6,794 nucleotides of DNA from CAVSWN01 sp046728115 (GTDB lineage Bacteria; Acidobacteriota; Vicinamibacteria; Vicinamibacterales; CAVVIG01): positions 1 to 6,794 of the forward strand of contig JBKPDW010000625.1 in assembly GCA_046728115.1 (NCBI GenBank), written 5' to 3'. A program made the position numbers and the translations under genes. Positions within the stretch are counted from its first letter, which is position 1. Each line of letters starts with the position of its first letter. This document shows, piece after piece, positions 1 to 5,979 of the stretch. The notes beneath the pieces are model-generated. The model made no database searches. It worked only from the letters and a program-made list of their open reading frames with translations, and was not told where the DNA came from.

Positions 1-131
1 GCCCGCTGGAGCGCGACCTTCCCATCTCCGATGCCGTCGCATTGATAGCCCTCGAGACCAAGATGCAAACACACGAGCTCCCGGATATGGGGCTCGTCCT
101 CGACGACGAGAATGCGCGTCGGCTCCTTCAT
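1..131 (-). CDS. Response regulator, receiver domain N-terminus (partial)
   Basis: The reverse strand encodes the first 43 residues of a two-component response regulator; the rest lies beyond the left edge. The N-terminus reads MKEPTRILVVEDEPHIREL. It shows the first receiver beta-strand (ILVV, residues 7-10) followed by the acidic cluster E11-D12-E13 that binds Mg2+ in this family, then the amphipathic first helix and the start of strand 2. The phospho-acceptor Asp (usually near residue 55) and the output domain are not in the window, so the subfamily cannot be read directly; the start resembles OmpR/PhoB-type regulators. The ATG at 131 is the only normal start, because a TGA lies in frame seven codons upstream. 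No good Shine-Dalgarno sequence is visible. It is transcribed divergently from a Spy/CpxP-like gene 68 bp away, so it may control that gene and itself. Family confidence is high; target assignment is inference. Confidence 0.85.
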   Translation of the reverse strand, partial: MKEPTRILVVEDEPHIRELVCLHLGLEGYQCDGIGDGKVALQR

Positions 132-199
132 GGTTTTTTCACGAATCGGTCAAACCCCCGTCAATGCCGTCCTGTCCAATCACATAAGGAGCCCGAAAC
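132..199. promoter_or_regulatory. Divergent intergenic region with tandem GTCAA half-sites
   Basis: This 68-bp gap separates the start codons of the response regulator (minus) and the Spy/CpxP-like gene (plus), so it should hold both promoters. On the plus strand GTCAA occurs at 149-153 and again at 160-164, an 11-bp period (GTCAA-N6-GTCAA). A looser GTCCAA follows at 174-179. Tandem half-sites one helical turn apart are typical of dimeric OmpR-family regulators; the CpxR box of E. coli is GTAAA-N5-GTAAA. The repeat is seen; its role as an operator is inferred. No convincing -35/-10 pair was found on either strand. Confidence 0.4.
186..191 (+). promoter_or_regulatory. Strong Shine-Dalgarno for the Spy/CpxP-like gene
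   Basis: AAGGAG lies eight nucleotides before the ATG at 200 and fixes that start. It is the only textbook ribosome binding site in the window; most other genes here start very close to a -10-like hexamer or overlap the preceding gene. Confidence 0.85.
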
Positions 200-691
200 A
201 TGACCAAACAACGTATGGTCTTTGCCGTTGGCGCATGCCTCCTTGCCGTTGGGGTTACGGCGGGGGTATTTGCGTCTTCTCGGAATACGAGTCAGGACCC
301 GCCACCGTTTATGCGAGGCCGAACGGGCGGCCCCGGTGGACCGAGGGAAGCCGGCGGCGCGATGGGAATGCTGCCGATGCTCGGCCCAGAGCTTGGCATG
401 ACCGATGCGCAGCGGGAGCAGATCAGGAACATCGTCGCATCGCATCGAGACGAGTGGAAGACCTTGGGGGACCGCGCGCGAGCCGCGCACGAGGCGCTTC
501 AACAGGCCGTGACGGCTGAGGTCGTGGACGAAGCGCTCATCCGTCAGCGAAGTGCCGAAGCGGCCGTCGTCGAAGCCGATCTCGCCGTGGCGCGCGCGCA
601 CGCCCATGCGGAGGTCTTTCAAATCCTGACGCCCGAGCAGAAAGCAAAGGCGAGGGAAAAGTTAGAAGTAAAAGGCAGAAGTAAGAAGTGA
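200..691 (+). CDS. Spy/CpxP-like periplasmic LTXXQ-motif protein
   Basis: This 163-residue exported protein looks like a member of the Spy/CpxP/heavy-metal-sensor superfamily, small all-helical periplasmic proteins that bind unfolded proteins or metals and often modulate two-component systems. Residues 1-25 form a signal peptide: a basic start (MTKQR), a hydrophobic core and a likely cleavage after VFA (23-25). A Gly/Pro/Met/Arg-rich linker follows (about 32-62). The helical core carries two copies of the family signature: MTDAQ at 67-71, preceded by LG, and LTPEQ at 143-147. Long charged helices lie between them. H134 and H136 could bind metal, but this is speculative. The AAGGAG ribosome binding site supports the ATG at 200. 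The gene diverges from a response regulator, like cpxP from cpxR, suggesting stress-induced expression. The last residues (about 155-163) are encoded by a 7-bp repeat that continues past the stop, so the basic tail is probably repeat-derived. Specific function is not determined. Confidence 0.8.
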   Translation: MTKQRMVFAVGACLLAVGVTAGVFASSRNTSQDPPPFMRGRTGGPGGPREAGGAMGMLPMLGPELGMTDAQREQIRNIVASHRDEWKTLGDRARAAHEALQQAVTAEVVDEALIRQRSAEAAVVEADLAVARAHAHAEVFQILTPEQKAKAREKLEVKGRSKK

Positions 692-739
692 AGGGAGAAG
701 AAGTACTTCAGACTTCACACTTCAGACTTCAGACTTTTT
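664..739. repeat. Inverted heptanucleotide repeat, possible bidirectional terminator
   Basis: The right half is five tandem 7-bp units of the form ACTTCAG: 705-711, 712-718 (ACTTCAC), 719-725, 726-732 and 733-739 (ACTTTTT). The left half is a degenerate run of the complementary heptad (AGAAGTA at 664-670 and 677-683, AGAAGTG at 684-690, diverged units to 704, with one unit short by a base). The orientation flips at 704/705, where GAAGTACTTC (700-709) is a perfect palindrome. The inverted arrangement can fold into an imperfect hairpin followed by five T's at 735-739, so it could terminate the plus-strand transcript. Its position between two convergent genes fits that role. It covers the stop codons and C-terminal codons of both neighbours. 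Repeat structure is seen directly; terminator function is inferred. Confidence 0.75.
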
Positions 740-2598
740 ACAGCGTTGACGATGTGCTTCGCGGATATTCCGAATCGATCCAGTAATTCTTCCGGCTTGC
801 CGCTTCGTGGAATCTCGCGGACGGCAAGCCGGCGCACGGTCAAGCCCGCCGGCGCAACAGCCTCGGCCACGGCTTCGCCGATTCCGCCGGATGCGTAGTG
901 ATCTTCCACAGTGATCAATCGGCCGTTCGTCGCGTGCCCCGCGGCAATCAACGCCGTTTGGTCCACGGGGGCGACTGAAAAGAGGTCGATCACGCGAATC
1001 GACACGCCGTCCTTTTTCAGGCTGTCGTACGCCTTGATCGCCTCGAACACTGTGACACCGGCCGCTACGACGGTCGCCGCGTCCCCATCGCTCGCTCGCA
1101 GGACCTTCAAGCCGCCAACGACGAACGTTTCGTCGCTCGAGTAGATGACCGGGGTTTTCGGCCGGCTGATCCGGATGTACACCGGGCCCGGCCGATCGGC
1201 GGCCAGCATCACCGCGCGCTCGGTGCTCACGGCGTCGCACGGATACAGAACGGTGATGTTCGGCTGCGCCCGGAACATCGCGAGATCCTCGAGCGCCATC
1301 TGCGATGGGCCGTCTTCGCCGATCGAAATGCCCGCGTGAGAGCCCGCAAGTTTCACGTTCGAGTTGCTGATCGCGGCCATGCGGATGAAATCCGCTGCGC
1401 GAGACAGGAAGCACGCGAAGGTCGAGGGGAATGGAATCGCGCCGCGCGCCGCCAGACCCATCGAGGCGCCGATCATCACCTGCTCGGCGATGTAGTTCTC
1501 GTAGAACCGGTTGGGAATGGCGTGCTTGAACTTCTCGCTGAACGTCGAGTTCTTGACGTCAGCGTCCAGGGCCACGACGCGCGAATCGGCTTCGCCGAGC
1601 TTTGCGATGGCGCTGCCATAGGCTTCTCGCGTGGCAACTTCCTGACCTTTCGTGTATGCGGGCGCCGCCACCGGCCTTCGACTTTCTGCCGCGCGCGACG
1701 CCGATGAAGGCTTCGCGATCAACGCTGGCGTGGCAGGCTCCGAGGCGCCATCGGGCATCGGCACGAACTGACGCTCGAGCTCGGCCAGCGCCCGATCGAG
1801 CTCCTCGCCTTTCTTGAAGGCCCTGCCATGCCAGCCCTCTTTTCCTTCGACGAAGGAGACGCCCTTCCCTTTGATCGTGCGCGCCAGGATCATCGTCGGC
1901 TGTCCCGACGTACGGCGGGCTTCGGCCAGCGCGTCGAGGATCGCGCCCATGTCGTGGCCATCGATGACGATCGCGTGCCAGCCGAAGGCGTGCCAGCGAC
2001 GTGCGAACTGATCCATGTCGTGCCGCCACATCGTGGGATCGCTCTGGCCCAACGCGTTGACGTCGATAATCGCGCACAGATTGTCGAGTGTGTCCATGGC
2101 GCCGATCTCCGCCGCCTCCCACACCGAGCCTTCGGCCGACTCGCCGTCGCCGAGCAGCACGTACGTACGATAGGAGGAACCGACCCGTCGCGCATTCAAG
2201 GCGCTGCCGATCGCCGCGCAGATGCCCTGCCCGAGCGACCCGGTCGCGACATCCACAAATGCCAGTCGCGGCGTCGGATGGCCTTCGAGATCGGATTCGA
2301 TGTGCCGCAGCTTCAGCAACTCGGCGCGATCGAACGCGCCGGCCTCCGCCCACGCTGCATAGAGAATTGGAGCGGCGTGCCCCTTCGACAGCACGAATCG
2401 ATCGCTCTCTGGATTGTGCGGATCGCGCGGATCGAATCGCATCTCGGCAAAAAACAGCGCCGCCATGATGTCGGCCATCGAGCAGCAGCTCGTGGGATGT
2501 CCGCTGCCCGCTTCCGATGTCGCGCGCACCGAATCGATCCGGAGCCGGGTTGCGATGTTCGTAAGCGTGGGAATCAGTGAAGCACGATCGAGCGGCAT
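715..2598 (-). CDS. tkt: Transketolase, short animal-type
   Basis: This is a complete 627-residue thiamine-diphosphate enzyme that moves two-carbon ketol units between sugar phosphates in the non-oxidative pentose phosphate pathway (xylulose-5-P with ribose-5-P or erythrose-4-P), in the cytosol. The PP domain has GSGHPTSCCS (31-40), VLSKGHAAPILYA (69-81), GSLGQG (120-125) and the ThDP/metal motif GDGE (150-153) with N181 completing the Mg2+ site. WHG lies at 256-258. An Ala/Ser/Pro-rich linker (about 280-315) leads to the Pyr domain, with the catalytic Glu in YIAEQ (E372) and SHAGISIGEDGP (420-431). The C-terminal domain follows. Length and wording match the ~620-residue animal TKT form more than the ~660-residue E. 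coli TktA form. The ATG at 2598 is forced by an in-frame TGA shortly upstream. The last seven residues (KSLKSEV) are encoded by a 7-bp repeat. It lies 59 nt after an unknown helical gene on the same strand. Confidence 0.95.
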   Translation of the reverse strand: MPLDRASLIPTLTNIATRLRIDSVRATSEAGSGHPTSCCSMADIMAALFFAEMRFDPRDPHNPESDRFVLSKGHAAPILYAAWAEAGAFDRAELLKLRHIESDLEGHPTPRLAFVDVATGSLGQGICAAIGSALNARRVGSSYRTYVLLGDGESAEGSVWEAAEIGAMDTLDNLCAIIDVNALGQSDPTMWRHDMDQFARRWHAFGWHAIVIDGHDMGAILDALAEARRTSGQPTMILARTIKGKGVSFVEGKEGWHGRAFKKGEELDRALAELERQFVPMPDGASEPATPALIAKPSSASRAAESRRPVAAPAYTKGQEVATREAYGSAIAKLGEADSRVVALDADVKNSTFSEKFKHAIPNRFYENYIAEQVMIGASMGLAARGAIPFPSTFACFLSRAADFIRMAAISNSNVKLAGSHAGISIGEDGPSQMALEDLAMFRAQPNITVLYPCDAVSTERAVMLAADRPGPVYIRISRPKTPVIYSSDETFVVGGLKVLRASDGDAATVVAAGVTVFEAIKAYDSLKKDGVSIRVIDLFSVAPVDQTALIAAGHATNGRLITVEDHYASGGIGEAVAEAVAPAGLTVRRLAVREIPRSGKPEELLDRFGISAKHIVNAVKSLKSEV

Positions 2599-2607
2599 GG
2601 CCCGCGA

Positions 2608-2616
2608 AGCATATCA
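2608..2616 (-). promoter_or_regulatory. Candidate extended -10 for transketolase
   Basis: On the minus strand TGATATGCT fits the extended -10 form TGnTATnnT with two mismatches to TATAAT. It ends nine nucleotides before the transketolase ATG, which would give a leader of only a few bases. There is no good Shine-Dalgarno, only GCGGG close to the ATG. No -35 was recognised. It sits in the 59-nt gap after the upstream gene, so the transketolase may be transcribed from here as well as by read-through. Confidence 0.35.
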
Positions 2617-2657
2617 CCCTTCGACTCGCGTACTGGCGTCGACGGGTGCGAGCTCGC

Positions 2658-3497
2658 TCAAGGCAGGGGTTGGGTCTCGCGGCATTCGGCGAGCGCGATG
2701 CCGTACAGCGCGAGATCACGGCTCTCGGTCTCGATGCGGTGTGCGATTCGATCGAGTAACTGCTGGGCGTCTGACCTGTAGTCCGCGGATGCGTCAATCA
2801 CGGCCGCACGCCGGTATTCTGCGTCGTCGTGAAGCGCTGCGAGGCGGCACAGCACGCGTGCCGAGTCGCAGACCGCCTCGACGTCCTCGGATGTCGACCA
2901 CGCATCGCGCGAGGCCTGCATCAGCTCTTCGGCCAGCATCGAATAGGGCAACCGACCGGACAATCCGAACGCTGTGAGCAGCGCCGAGGCCAGTCGTGCG
3001 TGATCCGCGAGTCCACCGCGCACACGCGATGAGCTGTTGAGCACGTGTGTCACGCCTTCGCCTGGCCGATACGAGCCGGCGACCACACGCTCGAGTTCAT
3101 CGATCGCGCGCGGCACGATGTCGCGGGCCTCCACCAGTTGCGATGCCATCAGACATGCATCGATCGATGCCGCCAATTCGTCGACGCATGCAAGCGATGG
3201 CCATTGCCGGGGAAGCGCGCCGATCAAATCGCGAACCGCCTCGACCAGCCGGGGATCCTCCGACAACGTCGCGGCCTCGGCGAACGCGCTCAGCCATCGC
3301 GCCCGTTCCACTGCCTCGGAACTGGCACCGTACGTGGTGAGCGCGACGGCCAGTCCGCTGCCGAGGGCGTCGCCGACGGCCTGTCGACCGGTGACTCGGT
3401 AGCGCCGGAGCAGGAACACCAGTGCGAATGGATCCCACGATGCTTCGCGCGACGCACGGTCGAGCACGTGGGTCGTGATCGTATCGAGGTCTGCCAA
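2658..3497 (-). CDS. Helical protein of unknown function
   Basis: This encodes a predicted 279-residue soluble protein, almost entirely alpha-helical and rich in Ala, Leu, Arg, Asp and Glu. It has no signal peptide and no membrane segment. I do not recognise the family with confidence. Short helix pairs and the stretch GGLADHARLASALLTA in the middle loosely recall the alpha/alpha-toroid half of YyaL/DUF255-type proteins or N-acylglucosamine 2-epimerase folds, but no catalytic motif or thioredoxin domain is visible. The start is chosen as TTG at 3497. The frame remains open further upstream to an ATG at 3686, but that extension would overlap the divergent membrane-protein gene and reads as His/Arg/Glu-rich shadow sequence. 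GTG at 3467 is an alternative. The TTG lies seven nucleotides from a -10 hexamer without any Shine-Dalgarno, consistent with a leaderless mRNA. It is followed after 59 nt by transketolase on the same strand. Coding status is likely; function unknown. Confidence 0.7.
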   Translation of the reverse strand: MADLDTITTHVLDRASREASWDPFALVFLLRRYRVTGRQAVGDALGSGLAVALTTYGASSEAVERARWLSAFAEAATLSEDPRLVEAVRDLIGALPRQWPSLACVDELAASIDACLMASQLVEARDIVPRAIDELERVVAGSYRPGEGVTHVLNSSSRVRGGLADHARLASALLTAFGLSGRLPYSMLAEELMQASRDAWSTSEDVEAVCDSARVLCRLAALHDDAEYRRAAVIDASADYRSDAQQLLDRIAHRIETESRDLALYGIALAECRETQPLP

Positions 3498-3504
3498 TGC
3501 CGAA

Positions 3505-3512
3505 ATTATAAT
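3505..3512. promoter_or_regulatory. Palindromic bidirectional -10 element (ATTATAAT)
   Basis: ATTATAAT is its own reverse complement and so offers a perfect TATAAT on both strands: 3507-3512 (plus) and 3510-3505 (minus). It ends six nucleotides before the ATG at 3519 and, on the other strand, seven nucleotides before the TTG at 3497. At those distances transcription would begin at or next to each start codon. It is an AT island in GC-rich surroundings, and neither start has a Shine-Dalgarno. No clear -35 exists on either side. The palindrome is seen; promoter activity and leaderless initiation are inferred. Confidence 0.6.
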
Positions 3513-3518
3513 GACCTG

Positions 3519-3824
3519 ATGGTCATCGTCCGGTATGCCGCGCTGGTGGCCTTGGTCGTGTGGCTCGGCGCGATGCAGACGGCGATGGCGCTCCCGGGAC
3601 TCGATCGCCAATGGCTCGAGTACGCGTGCGGGTCGGTGCTCGTTGCCGCGCTCCTCACGATGAAACTCGTCGGTCCGCCGCCTCACGGCTTCAAGATGCG
3701 AATCGGTCTGGCAGCAGCGATGCTCGGGCTTGCTGTAGTCGAGTATCGAGATGGCATCTTGCCGTTGCGCCTCGTCAACATGTGTCTCGGATTTGTCTCC
3801 TTGATTTGGTACGTTCGCGAATGA
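3519..3824 (+). CDS. Small four-helix integral membrane protein
   Basis: This 101-residue hydrophobic protein appears to have four membrane-spanning segments: about 4-24 (RYAALVALVVWLGAMQTAMA), 35-52, 62-77 and 82-98. Short polar loops include PPPHGFK (53-59) and EYRDG (75-79). No family was recognised and no catalytic residue is evident, so it is best called a hypothetical membrane protein. The ATG at 3519 is preferred: the same frame is open far upstream, but that part is antisense to the divergent helical gene and not hydrophobic. The ATG also lies just downstream of a TATAAT with leaderless spacing. Its stop codon overlaps the isocitrate dehydrogenase start as ATGA (3821-3824), indicating translational coupling within one operon. 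Confidence 0.72.
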   Translation: MVIVRYAALVALVVWLGAMQTAMALPGLDRQWLEYACGSVLVAALLTMKLVGPPPHGFKMRIGLAAAMLGLAVVEYRDGILPLRLVNMCLGFVSLIWYVRE

Positions 3825-4822
3825 CTCATACCATCACCCTGATTCCCGGGGACGGCATCGGTCCTGAAGTCACGGACGCGGTCGTCCGCATCGTCGCGGC
3901 GGCGGGCGTCGCCATCGATTGGGAGCGCCACCTCGCCGGAGTGGAAGCTGTCGAGCGCACGAGACACGCGCTGCCGACTGAAGTCATCGACTCGATCCGC
4001 AGGAACAAGGTTGCGCTGAAAGGGCCAGTGACTACGCCGGTCGGGCACGGATTCACGAGCGTCAACGTCGGGCTGCGCAAGGCGCTCGACCTGTATGCGA
4101 ACCTCCGGCCCGTCTCGAACCTGCCTGGCGTGCGCGCCACTTTCAGCGGCGTGGACCTCGTGATCGTCCGCGAGAACACCGAGGATCTCTACGCGGGCCT
4201 CGAGCACGAGGTCGTCCCCGGCGTCGTGGAGAGCCTGAAGATCATCACCGAACGCGCATCCACGCGTATTGCCGGGTTCGCGTTCGATCACGCGCGCCGG
4301 CACAGCCGGCGGCGCGTGACGGCGATTCATAAGGCGAACATTATGAAAATGAGCGACGGTCTCTTCCTCGAGTGCGCGCGAAATGTCGCCCGCCGTCATC
4401 CGGAGGTCGAATACGACGAGCGAATCGTCGACGCGGCCTGCATGCATCTGGTGATGAACCCGTCGCAGTTCGATGTCCTCCTGCTGCCGAACCTGTACGG
4501 TGACATCGTGTCCGATTTGTGTGCCGGTCTGGTCGGCGGGCTCGGGGTGGTCGGCGCGGCGAATCTAGGTGCGGACATTGCAGTATTCGAAGCGGTCCAT
4601 GGCAGCGCGCCCGATATCGCAGGCAAACATCTGGCGAATCCGACGGCATTGTTGTTGTCAACGGTCATGATGCTGAGGCACATCGACGAAAGTGCAGCGG
4701 CCGACCGCATCATGACGGCGCTTCGCAGCGTGCTCACGGCCGGCGCCGTGCGAACACGGGATCTGGGGGGCACGGCATCCACGATCGAATTCGCGAACGC
4801 CGTGGCGGGCGCGCTCGCCTGA
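3821..4822 (+). CDS. NAD-dependent isocitrate dehydrogenase (IDH3-like)
   Basis: This complete 333-residue protein belongs to the isocitrate/isopropylmalate dehydrogenase family and most likely converts isocitrate to 2-oxoglutarate with NAD+ in the TCA cycle. The nucleotide-binding start LIPGDGIGPEV (7-17) is intact. Substrate residues fall in TSVNVGLRKALDLYANLRP (79-97): S80 and N82, R86 and R96, plus R117 in VRENTEDLYAG with Y124. Catalytic Lys is K171 in HKANIMKMSDG; metal-binding Asps are D204, D228 and D232 (GDIVSDL). The cofactor loop HGSAPDIAGK (260-269) has D265-I266, as in NAD-dependent members, instead of the Lys-Tyr of NADP enzymes. The LDYAN-type substrate motif and overall wording resemble the mitochondrial IDH3 alpha subunit. 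Homoisocitrate dehydrogenase is a less likely alternative, as no lysine-pathway gene is nearby. The ATG at 3821 overlaps the preceding stop, so translation is probably coupled. The acyltransferase gene follows after 25 nt. Confidence 0.88.
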   Translation: MTHTITLIPGDGIGPEVTDAVVRIVAAAGVAIDWERHLAGVEAVERTRHALPTEVIDSIRRNKVALKGPVTTPVGHGFTSVNVGLRKALDLYANLRPVSNLPGVRATFSGVDLVIVRENTEDLYAGLEHEVVPGVVESLKIITERASTRIAGFAFDHARRHSRRRVTAIHKANIMKMSDGLFLECARNVARRHPEVEYDERIVDAACMHLVMNPSQFDVLLLPNLYGDIVSDLCAGLVGGLGVVGAANLGADIAVFEAVHGSAPDIAGKHLANPTALLLSTVMMLRHIDESAAADRIMTALRSVLTAGAVRTRDLGGTASTIEFANAVAGALA

Positions 4823-4825
4823 CCG

Positions 4826-4834
4826 TGCTATAGT
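4826..4834 (+). promoter_or_regulatory. Candidate extended -10 for the acyltransferase gene
   Basis: TGCTATAGT differs by one base from the extended -10 consensus TGnTATAAT. It lies in the 25-nt gap after isocitrate dehydrogenase and ends 13 nt before the acyltransferase ATG, giving a leader of about seven bases. There is no -35 hexamer at the expected distance and no Shine-Dalgarno before the ATG. It could act as an internal operon promoter; activity is inferred. Confidence 0.45.
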
Positions 4835-4847
4835 CCAACCCGCTGAG

Positions 4848-5936
4848 ATGCTGGACGAAATATCCCAGGCCGTTCTCTCACGCGAAGACGTCCTGAAGTA
4901 CCCGCGCGAGCAGGTCCACGCGTTTCTCGACGAGCTGCGCACGACGCAGCGCCACAAGATCTACCGGGCCCTCCAGCATCCTCTGTATCCGATCCTTCGC
5001 AAGATCGAGCGCAAGCACGAGCATCTGCACCACGTCACCACGGCCGTGCGTTCGCACCGAATCGTGTACGCATCGAATCACAAGAGTCACACCGACTATC
5101 TCGTCGAGCCGCTCGTCCTCGACGACAACGGCATCCGTCCGCCGCTCATCGCCGCGGGGATCAACCTGTACGGCGGCCCGCTCGGGCTGCTCAATCGTCA
5201 CGTCACCGGTGCGATTCCGATCCGGCGCAACAGCAAGGATCCGGCGTACCTGACAACGCTCAAAGCGTACGTCGCGGAAATCGTCAAGAAACACGATCTG
5301 TTCTTCTATCCCGAGGGCGGGCGCAGTTATAGCGGCGAGCTGAAACCGGCGAAGACGGGGTTGCTCCACGCTGCGCTCAGCGCCGAACTTCCGGATCTCG
5401 TCATCATTCCGGCCGCCATCGCGTACGACCTCGTGCTCGAGGACCACATCCTCGCGCACCAGCGCGTCAAGAAACGCCAGCGGCCGTTCGGGCGCGAGGT
5501 GGCCGAAATGGTGCGCTACGCCGTCGGCTACCGATCGCGGGCGTTCGTCACGTTCGGCGCGCCGATCGCCGCCGCAGGCTGCGATGTGCACTCGCGCACC
5601 GAGGTCCTCGAGTTCGCACGCCTCGTTCGATCCCGGATTGGACAGCTCTACAAGGTCTTGCCGACGGCGCTGTTCGCGACGGCGATGCGTCCGTCAATCA
5701 CACGCCGCGACCTCGAATCGCGCATCGATCATCTGATCGAGGAACTCGTCGCGCGACACGCGAACATCGACCCGACGACGGGTCGCGAAGTCGTGCACGC
5801 TGCCGCGCAGCCGCTCGAAACCCGCGGCATTGTCGTCAGCGAGCGCGGTCGCTTTCGCGTACGCGAGCGCACAGTGCTGCGCTATTACGCACGGACGATT
5901 CAACATCTCTTCGCAACGCCAGGCAGGACGCACTAG
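4848..5936 (+). CDS. Compact PlsB-like glycerol-3-phosphate acyltransferase
   Basis: This 362-residue protein carries the four acyltransferase blocks of the PlsB/GPAT branch, which acylates the sn-1 position of glycerol-3-phosphate at the membrane, the first step of phospholipid synthesis. Block I is NHKSHTDYL (77-85), giving the HX4D pair H78/D83. Block II is GAIPIRRNSKDPAY (121-134), block III FYPEGGRSYSGELKPAKTG (153-171) with E156-GG-R159, and block IV VIIPAAIAYDLVLE (185-198). These match the PlsB pattern (HRSHMDY, IRR, EGGRSRTG, IPIYIGYE) better than PlsC. E. coli PlsB is about 807 residues; this protein lacks its long N-terminal region and most of the C-terminal region. The N-terminal ~60 residues are helical and charged and there is no obvious membrane helix, so peripheral association is likely. 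The ATG at 4848 is the first start after isocitrate dehydrogenase. The acyl donor and exact acceptor cannot be read from sequence. Confidence 0.85.
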   Translation: MLDEISQAVLSREDVLKYPREQVHAFLDELRTTQRHKIYRALQHPLYPILRKIERKHEHLHHVTTAVRSHRIVYASNHKSHTDYLVEPLVLDDNGIRPPLIAAGINLYGGPLGLLNRHVTGAIPIRRNSKDPAYLTTLKAYVAEIVKKHDLFFYPEGGRSYSGELKPAKTGLLHAALSAELPDLVIIPAAIAYDLVLEDHILAHQRVKKRQRPFGREVAEMVRYAVGYRSRAFVTFGAPIAAAGCDVHSRTEVLEFARLVRSRIGQLYKVLPTALFATAMRPSITRRDLESRIDHLIEELVARHANIDPTTGREVVHAAAQPLETRGIVVSERGRFRVRERTVLRYYARTIQHLFATPGRTH

Positions 5937-5979
5937 GGCGTTTTCCATTTCGCTGTATTCGCGGTTGGCCATCGATCAC

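Noticed and set aside
1559..2797. Long minus-strand frame (412 residues) and several plus-strand frames over transketolase
   Set aside because: Arg/Ser/Ala-rich shadow frames of a clearly coding transketolase in GC-rich DNA, without any recognisable motif.
3045..3518. Upstream extension of the small membrane protein to 259 residues
   Set aside because: The extra part is antisense to the helical gene, rich in Arg/Cys/His, and unlike the hydrophobic downstream part.
3498..3686. Upstream extension of the minus-strand helical gene to an ATG at 3686 (342 residues)
   Set aside because: The added residues are His/Arg/Glu-rich shadow sequence antisense to the hydrophobic membrane-protein gene and cross the palindromic -10; TTG at 3497 fits better.
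3560..3820. Upstream extension of isocitrate dehydrogenase to 420 residues
   Set aside because: The family begins at the LIPGDGIGPEV strand; the extra 87 residues overlap the membrane protein in another frame, and an ATGA overlap start is available.
3821..4822. Homoisocitrate or 3-isopropylmalate dehydrogenase
   Set aside because: The substrate-loop sequence TSVNVGLRKALDLYANLRP has the Ser/Asn pattern of isocitrate dehydrogenase, and no leucine or lysine pathway gene is adjacent; kept only as a minor alternative.
4878..5591. Long antisense frame over the acyltransferase gene (237 residues)
   Set aside because: Mirror of an intact four-block acyltransferase; no domain or ribosome binding site of its own.
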